A stretch of 64,000 nucleotides of DNA from Saururus chinensis (Eukaryota > Streptophyta > Magnoliopsida > Piperales > Saururaceae): contig CP141142.1 of NCBI GenBank assembly GCA_035235625.1, forward strand, positions 31,320,995 through 31,384,994, read 5' to 3'. The notes under the pieces are model-generated. The model saw only the letters and a program-made list of their open reading frames with translations. It was not told the origin of the DNA and made no database searches. Both the position numbers and the translations under genes were made by a program. Positions within the stretch are counted from its first letter, which is position 1, and each line of letters starts with the position of its first letter. This document shows, one piece after another, positions 57,156 to 64,000 of the stretch.

Positions 57156-58888
57156 AGAACTGAACAATTACTGAGTTCAGGGTATTTAGCTTCAACATTT
57201 GCTTAAATTGGTCCACTAATTTTGTCAAATTTTAAATTATAAATTACTGTAGCGTTTGGAAGAGGTTTCATGGGTATGTCTAGCCCGTTTCTTGTATATC
57301 TTCTCTATCTTCAATGGCTAGGTTCTTTGAAGCAGTTTCGACCGACAATGGCTTTGTTGCTTCAACATTTGGCTGGAATAGAAAGGGTCTATGTGTGCTG
57401 CCATTCTAACTTTGCTTCCATTTAACTTATTTAAGGGAACTGAGATGTACTAGCAAGAATCCATGTGTATTATGCGTGTAAATATAAATTATATATGATA
57501 AAATAAATTAAAAATAAAATATGTATTGAACAAATGTCTCTCTTACTATAGTTACAATACATTGCTTTGAGGATTACAATGATCATTAGTTATACACATG
57601 CAAGCTCTATATTAACCCATATACAGTCAAGGTAGGTAATTGTGGATTAAAAATATCATATGTTAAATATTATGTTATACGATGGCAAAGACAACGACAT
57701 TGAAAGACTTTATGTCATAGATCACATTATTTATATTCAAGACCAATTAGATAGTGGTTCTCATTTGATTGATCTTTTTGGGTTTTTTTATGGGCGTTAA
57801 ATATACGTAAATTCGAATATGTATAATATATGTAAAAATATAAAAAATTATTATTGAGAAGTATATTATATAAGTAGGGTCTATAAAAAAGTTTCAGAAA
57901 TATAGTAATGTACGATCACATTTGGTAGTGGTTTTCGAGTCCTTTTTAACGATGCTAAGAAGGAATGAATGTGAGTTTGAGAGTGTAAGATATAAATTAT
58001 AAAGTTAAAATTAATATAACATAAAAAATAGAGATTAGGATTTTATTAACTTGGCTTTTGTGGGAGTAGGATGACTCAAATAAGGGTAAAATAAAGATTA
58101 ATAGTATAAAATAAGTTAAATAGTTAAAATTTGAAAGTTTTATAATACATTAATTTATTTTATATTTTAATATAATAAACAGCTGGCTGTGTGCTGTAGC
58201 CTCTCATTTGGTCACCCACTCCTTGCATTTTAAGGGCATTGCCTAAAGTTTAGTGATGGGAAAATGGCCGCCGTTCCATTTCGTTTCCTTCTAACAGTTT
58301 GGAGGAATTGGAAGCGATTAAATGGGGAAGTGGCTTAATTGTTGTTTTCCCATCTTATAAGTCGCAGGGTTGCCAGTTTGATAATGGTTCATTGCAATAT
58401 ATAGACAAAATAAAATAACCCGGAGAAGTTAGGCTTTTGTGGGTTTTATTTTTGAACTCACTCCAGTAGCTCGGTTTGCTCTGCTCATATGCAATTTGTG
58501 TAAAGCTACTGACCAGAATTGAAACACACATGGGTTTCCTTCTGGCTCAGGGAACTCCTGCGACCTATCTCATGTTAACTTTCGTCCTGTAAAACAGTAA
58601 TTTGCACCTATCAAAATAATTGAAGTCGTCAGTTTGCCCATAAGCCACACAAATAATACAAACGTCATACACAGCTAGGGCTAGAAGCAATTGTCTTTGT
58701 GGGAGACCTGTGATTGCTTGAGAATTTAAGCAACAGAGAATGCTGGAAGCAAATGCAAATATAATGTTGACTGTTTCACGTAAATTGATGATTCATCCCA
58801 ATTAGTGATGATATGTGTTTGGGATGAAATTGTGGAGAGAGAATGGAGGGTTAATGAATGGGCAAGTTTTAATTTTTTAGCTTTTTCA
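57156..58888. other. 3' flank of RPB9-B
   Basis: Homologous to the copy A 3' flank (36545-36930), except for about 740 bp of AT-rich sequence (about 57433-58175) that is absent from copy A and may be an inserted element. The shared sequence resumes at AAACAGCTGGC (58179; 36841 in copy A). No polyadenylation signal could be assigned with confidence, and no further gene was recognised. Confidence 0.55.
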
Positions 58889-59049
58889 TGCTCCCTCTGC
58901 CCCATATTAACTATATCTAGAAAAATAGTGATTTTTAAATGGTGAGACCCAAGAATGAAATTAGGCACTTAAATTGGACTAAATAGAGTTATTAATATGA
59001 GATAGATATGTTTTTCAAATAGAGCTATTAATATAAGATAAAAGGAGTA
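58889..59049. mobile_element. Stowaway-like MITE, about 161 bp
   Basis: Left end TGCTCCCTCTGCCCCATATT and right end GATAAAAGGAGTA, with an internal ATAGAGTTATTAATATGAGA and a second ATAGAGCTATTAATATAAGA. The right end is therefore duplicated within the element. Confidence 0.65.
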
Positions 59050-60200
59050 TCAAATACAAAATTGAATGGTCACATTTTGTGGTGTTACATACATAATTCT
59101 CATATTTGCAAATATTTTAATGTTTATAATAACAAAATAAATATGTAATGTATAAAAGTAGGAATTGTGGGTTAGCCATCATTGTCTCTCGATAACGCGT
59201 GTCCCTCTATAGTCGTTTTCCTAAGATTATGCTTCCTATCTTGGGCTTGGGCTGGTTGCCAAAGAAACTAATCCAATCCGACCTGTGATGCAGCTCTACT
59301 GTTGATGCAACCAATATGCTGTTAGTTGCACATAGGCATGCCCCGTCACTGTTGGTGCTGGCTTAGACTCTCCGCCCTATAGTTGCTTTATTGAGCAGGG
59401 CAACGATGTAGGGTGGTATTGCTCATGCTTGCTGATGATCATGATTTTTTTTTTTTTGCTTTTTTTAAAGCAAATAGACGGTTTATGAGCCTTTCTCCTA
59501 AGTTCAGATCAGTTTGCCTCATAAAAAATGCCTATAAAGGACTTACCCTGTGATTTAATAGACTGGGCAGTGCCTCTAGAAGGGCGATCATGGGCATGTG
59601 GGAGGTTGGGGGGACTCGACCCATGCTCTAATATACCACTTGTTGCCGTAAATATTTGATGCATAGTTGATTTTTTTAAAACTGCATCGATAATGCCTTA
59701 CATCACAAATTTTTATTCAAAATTACTTTCAACTGAGAAGCAGAACGAATTTCCTTCAGTAGTTTTTTTTTAATAGAAAAGAGTGGTTTCCTTAATAAAC
59801 ACTTTGTACTTTCATAAGTTATATTTGAGTGTTACTTGAATAATTCCCAAACTTGCCTTGACCTAAAACAAACTTCAAATGAAAGTGACTTGTAGTGCCA
59901 GAGGTTTTAATAGAAATCTTTTTTGAGTCGATTGTGAATGCTCCTCGTTTAATATACTTCTGATACGCTTCCTTAAATTATTTCAATTTAAGTGTGAAGT
60001 GACAAAATTAAAATGTCAGGGTTAAATAGAAAGTAGTGACACAAAATTAAGTGCAAGGTGACACATAATTAAAATGTCATCTTACGTTAAAAAATGTGAA
60101 CAAGTAGAAATGAAGTAACCAAGTACAGCACTTTTATGATTGAGACAAAAAGCATGAGTATGGATTTTTATCATACCAACTTACATGGATTTTTATCATA
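59050..60200. other. Stretch without a recognised gene
   Basis: A GC-richer patch at about 59170-59420 has no open frame of note. The remainder is AT-rich. Nothing is supportable. Confidence 0.45.
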
Positions 60201-60226
60201 CCCTAAACCCTAAACCCTAAACCCTA
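60201..60226. repeat. Interstitial plant telomeric repeat
   Basis: Three perfect CCCTAAA units followed by CCCTA. This is the Arabidopsis-type telomere repeat, here far from a visible chromosome end. A small direct repeat (GGATTTTTATCATACC) precedes it. Confidence 0.85.
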
Positions 60227-62171
60227 TATGTCATACCTAAAAAGGGAGAAATTATTGACTACTCCCCAACTTTAAATTGAGTTTTGTACTCCATTTGATT
60301 ATTAAAGTTAGGTAATTAACTATGAAAGGATATCATCCACAATGTGAAAGAATTAATCTACTTCTAACCTTGAATAATGTGAAAAGTGAAATATTATTGC
60401 CTAGGATACTATTTTAATATCTATAATAAAGAGTTTACATACTTTGTATTCCTCACTAGGAACCATAAACCCTTTAAATATCTTACTCTAAATCTCTATT
60501 TAGGAGAAAAGTCTTTACATCTATTTTGTGTAGCTCTAAGTCATATTACAAAACCATGACAAATAAATACATGATAAATACATATATAGAATAAGTCTCC
60601 TTAAAATCAATTCCTCGTACTTGAGTAAACTACAACCACTAGTCTTGCCCTGTATTTTTCTATTGATCTATCAACCTTAAGCTTGATAATCTATTTGCAA
60701 CTAATTGCTTTTCTTGCTGCTGTTAAGATTGAGTCTATTTCCTCTTGAACAGATGTCAGTCATTCCTTGGAATATGAAGTTTTCATAGCTTACTCAAAGG
60801 TTACTAGATGAGCATCATCGATTATGACTTTATCTTCACCAATCATTTCATAGAAGTCCCTTAGGTAGAAGGTTGTACTTCCCCCAATGCTTGAGTCGCA
60901 TTTTGATGCACATTTGAGGGTTGAGAACCAACCACTTCCTCTGAAGTAGAAGTAAGTACCTTTCATTTTTCTACTTCAAATAATTCTACCATTTTACTAG
61001 GAATTTTGGGGTCTAGATTGTACTTTAGAAATAGGCATATCTAAACTCCATGACTCCTACTATCCCATTATCATGATATAAAAAAAATATGTACCCCTCA
61101 AAGTGCCCATTATATCATATAAAGTTACATTTTATTGTCTTAGGGTCCAATGTACGCTTGTGTTAGTCTCCCACCTTGACATGTATTTTAGACTTCTACA
61201 CTCTAAGATGATCTAAGTCTAGATGTCTACTTGTTCATGACTAGTCCCGTTGACTATCTTAGTGGTACCCTATTATGTACCTTGACCATTGTATTTAAAG
61301 TCTCTCCCCATGAATTGTTAACATAGATGAGAGTGGTTTAGCGTAGATCTAACCAAACCTATTATTTTATAACCTATTGCTTCTCAAGTCTCCATTTTTT
61401 TGTAGAGTATAGGGGAATGTGCACTGATGAACTATTTATATGTTTGAAAAATAGTTCTTGAACTCATAAGTGATATATTCACCACCTCTGTTTGTTCTCA
61501 AAACTTTAATTGTCGTGCCTAATTAAGATTCAACTTCAACTTTAAACTCTTTGAATTTGTCAAAAACATAAAGGCTCTCTTTAAGAGAAACATATTCCCA
61601 TTCATTGAATAATCCATCTATAAAATTTGTAAATTACTCCCCTATCCATTTGGACATTTAAAAGGCTACAAATGTTAGAATGAATGACCTCTAAGAGGTC
61701 CATAGCATAGTGAACCTAAGCATCTTTCCTAAAAGATAGTACTCACATACATGTAGGCCTTTTATGATTCTAGGTAGAAGTCCATTGGAAGACATCCTAT
61801 TCATTTTATTAATATTTATATGGCACAATCTCAAATAGGATAAAAGTGTATCATCATCACAAACACAAAAAAGATCTTTAGAACTACCCATTTCATTAAG
61901 TAAAACAATGTCATCAACTATGTCAAGTTTAAATAACCTTTCAACTAAACTAGCAGTGAATAAAATTTTATTGTCTTTTCCTATAGTGACTTTCCTACCC
62001 TTAAACCTTGGTTCAAATCCCTTGGAAGACAAGAGATTTACCATTTGTATTAGCAATTATTGCCTCTAAAACCATTCCAACTATTGTCACTTCCCTTATT
62101 CTTGATCTTGTTTGGGAAATTAGTTTTGAAATGACCCATCTTGCTATATTTAAAGCATGCCCCGTTGAACT

Positions 62172-62575
62172 TAGCATTGCCCTTAGCATGAGGTTTCTTG
62201 CCCTTCTTGAAGTTCTTCTTGGCTGGGCTTAGACCACCTTTCTTAGAACCATGTTTTACTAGGTTAGCATATACAATTGAGCCATTCGTATAATGTAATA
62301 CCTCACTTTCCTGATTATGTCTAACCATAGGGGTTAGATGTAATCAGAAAAGCGGGGTATTACATATAATATCTTCCTTTATGCTCTAAGCCAAGCTTAA
62401 CATAGCACTGCCCTTAGCATGAGGTTTCTTTCCCTTCTTCTTGAAGTTCTTCTTCTTGGCTGGGCTTAGACCACCTTTCTTAGAACCATGTTTTTCTAGG
62501 TTAGCAGATACAATTGAGCCATTCATATAATATCTTCTTTTTTACTCCAAGCCAAGCTTGATAATGAGATCATAT
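62172..62575. repeat. Tandem duplication within the Copia gag region
   Basis: A segment of about 160 bp occurs twice (first copy about 62172-62405 with the 71-bp hairpin inside, second about 62406-62575). Shared phrases include CCCTTAGCATGAGGTTTCTT and GGGCTTAGACCACCTTTCTT. Confidence 0.82.
62294..62364. mobile_element. 71-bp hairpin element with LTR-like ends
   Basis: Two 33-bp arms (62294-62326 and 62332-62364) are reverse complements with five mismatches, all transitions, around a 5-bp loop. The element runs TGTAATACC...GGTATTACA and is flanked by the direct repeat TATAA at 62289-62293 and 62365-62369. The second copy of the surrounding gag duplication, near 62520-62535 (CATTCATATAATATC), preserves the empty site with a single TATAA, which shows that this is a true insertion. 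It could be a tiny MITE or a collapsed LTR. Confidence 0.8.
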
Positions 62576-62619
62576 AAACTCAGCTTCTTATCAGGCACAC
62601 TCAGAGCTATTTGTTGGTT

Positions 62620-63812
62620 TGTTGGACTATGTGTGTGGCATAGCCAAACCAAGAAGATAAAATGTCTCTAACTCGCAATTAACTTATAAATTTTATTTTC
62701 ACCCTTTAAACAAAATAAACCTAGAATTTAATCCATTTAATGTTCTTAATTCCAATGTGTTCTAATGATAAATTTGCAATTAAATCAGCAACCAAAATAC
62801 AAAAGGATTTTTATGTGGAAACGCAACAAGGGAAAAACCATACGACACTATGTCCAGATCAACAATGCACTATGTAAAACATAAGATTACAAAATTATAG
62901 ATTTCATAAACAAAAGACTCATTCTATTTCTTCAAACTGGCTAGATCTTTATATTGCTCTTGAATTCTGAATCAACCCCTCCTTGGTTGTTTACTAGCCA
63001 TAACTTGATCTTCTTCTCCTTTGTGCTCTCTAGATCAACAGAGATATTTCATCTCCTCATTGGAATAAAATTTCTATTTACTTGATCTTCTCAACAACAA
63101 GCTTAAGCAAATACCATGTATTTTGTGCTCTAATCTCACCTCTAATCACTCTTTTTAGTTTATGGTAGAGATTCTTATAATTTAGAAGACAAATCTCTCA
63201 GAACTCCATTAAAGAGACTCCACACAAGCTTTCAAAGTTTTCTAGGTATTCTTTCTTCCTTTATCACGTTCCAATCCCTTTTTATAGACCACAAACTGTA
63301 AAAGGAAAACATCTTTAAATTGAAACCATAACCAAACTGAAAAATCTTAATTTTGGCAACTTACAACTCCAACTATCGATTGTTTCCACAAGGCGATCGA
63401 TTACTTGTATTTTCTTCATGACTCTTCAACCAATCGTTAACTTTAACACATCGATCGATCACTAACTCTTGGCTTTATTTTACATATAGTGATTTCAAGT
63501 GCCGATCGATCACTCTACAAAATTGATTGATCGTTCTATCAAAATTTCTAAAATTTTAATTTTTCACTATTTAAAAATCCAAACTTCACCACTCTTTCAC
63601 CTAAAGTGTGTGAATGTGATATGTGTACATGCTTTTACCTCACAAAAAATAAGGATTTGGGTCTTCTTTTTGTTCCACATTGAGAAATCTATCTTCAGAT
63701 TGTAAACTAACTCAAAATACACATTTCACAACATTGTTTTGATCCTGACAATAAGTGAATACATGATATAAAGAAACTTATGTTCTTACACTATTACCAT
63801 AGTTTTCCAACA
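62620..63812 (-). repeat. Copia 5' LTR, about 1.19 kb
   Basis: The ends TGTTGGACTATG and CATAGTTTTCCAACA are inverted (TGTTGGA/TCCAACA). A minus-strand TATA-like box GGTCTATAAAAAGGG lies near 63272-63287. CGATCGATCAC-type short repeats lie at 63375-63535 in the U3 part. The outer flank has no surviving partner. Confidence 0.68.
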
Positions 63813-64000
63813 CTAAGGAAGACTATTCAAAATATAAGAGGCCTAAATACCCTCACCAATAGGATTCTCTAACAAATCCAAGCACTTACAATGATGGAAA
63901 ATACATTAATGTGCTTAAGTAAATTATTATCATCCCTCATTTTCTTCATATTTTAATATGTAGTCTAAGACATTATGATATGGGCCTCTGTATGCTCCTT

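Larger units (their letters stand above)
60630..62600 (-). pseudogene. Copia gag-pol remnant
   Basis: From 62600 downward: lysine-rich KKGGLSPAKK and KKGKKPHAKG (present twice because of a local duplication), then a damaged zinc knuckle CFKYSKMGHFKTNFP in which two of the metal-binding positions are changed. The pre-integrase domain follows with LLSYLRLCHININKMNRM and CEYYLLGKM (61691-61850), then the integrase core KFKEFKVEVES-stop-LGTTIKVLRTNRGGEY (about 61465-61555), and IEKYRARLVV of reverse transcriptase near 60650. Not functional. Confidence 0.8.
60500..63812 (-). mobile_element. Decayed Copia retrotransposon with 5' LTR, truncated at its 3' side
   Basis: Minus-strand order: 5' LTR (62620-63812), gag knuckle region (about 62050-62600), gag-pre-integrase, integrase, and the beginning of reverse transcriptase (about 60640-60710, IEKYRARLVV). 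RNase H and a 3' LTR are not found. Stops and frameshifts are throughout. Confidence 0.75.

Overview
This is nuclear DNA of a flowering plant. It is AT-rich and crowded with transposable elements. Two spliced genes with GT-AG introns encode a eukaryotic RNA polymerase subunit, and the elements are plant types: Copia, Gypsy, MULE, CACTA, hAT, PIF/Harbinger and Stowaway-like MITEs. The species cannot be named from the sequence.

The only two genes I can support fully are tandem copies of RPB9 (NRPB9), the small zinc-ribbon subunit of RNA polymerase II and its plant relatives, both on the + strand. Copy A has its 5' leader near 28.3 kb and coding exons at 33637-36544 (112 aa). Copy B has its leader near 42.0-42.5 kb and coding exons at 43359-57155 (114 aa). 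They share exon structure, intron phases, leader sequence, intron sequence and 3' flank, so they come from one segmental duplication. Later insertions made them unequal. Copy A has a 4.2-kb PIF/Harbinger-type insertion in its leader intron and a 4.6-kb MULE just upstream. Copy B has an 8.5-kb nested retrotransposon cluster in its last intron. Copy B matches the usual plant protein, while copy A has diverged in the linker and in the last zinc site.

Layout. 51-4621: solo LTR with a TTTAA target duplication. 4.6-8.7 kb: AT-rich, with MITEs and an LTR-like stretch. 8834-9289 (-): a 151-aa unidentified acidic ORF with a TATA box. 9461-10159: Copia-like LTR. 11.5-12.8 kb: a CACTA end interrupted by an hAT-like element. 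12.8-15.9 kb: MULE transposase pseudogene (+). 16.2-17.2 kb (-): ABCG transporter fragment and an unknown repeat-bearing ORF. 17.3-20.0 kb: possible Gypsy LTR. 23507-28130: MULE with 185-bp TIRs and a perfect 10-bp target duplication, carrying a 22-bp minisatellite and a captured DUF819-type gene fragment (Pack-MULE). 28.3-36.5 kb: RPB9 copy A. 37109-39182: hAT-like element, an inverted relative of the one at 11.8 kb. 42.0-57.2 kb: RPB9 copy B, containing a complete Copia element (46486-54965, -) that itself holds a palindromic Gypsy-derived element (48981-52041) and a solo Gypsy LTR (53981-54410). 60.5-63.8 kb (-): decayed Copia with a 5' LTR and a 71-bp hairpin insertion.

No CRISPR, operon or prokaryotic feature is present, and I saw no tRNA or rRNA gene. 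The most unusual items are the palindromic Gypsy chimera, the 71-bp hairpin element with its empty site preserved next door, the Pack-MULE at the RPB9-A promoter, and the very unequal fates of the two RPB9 copies.
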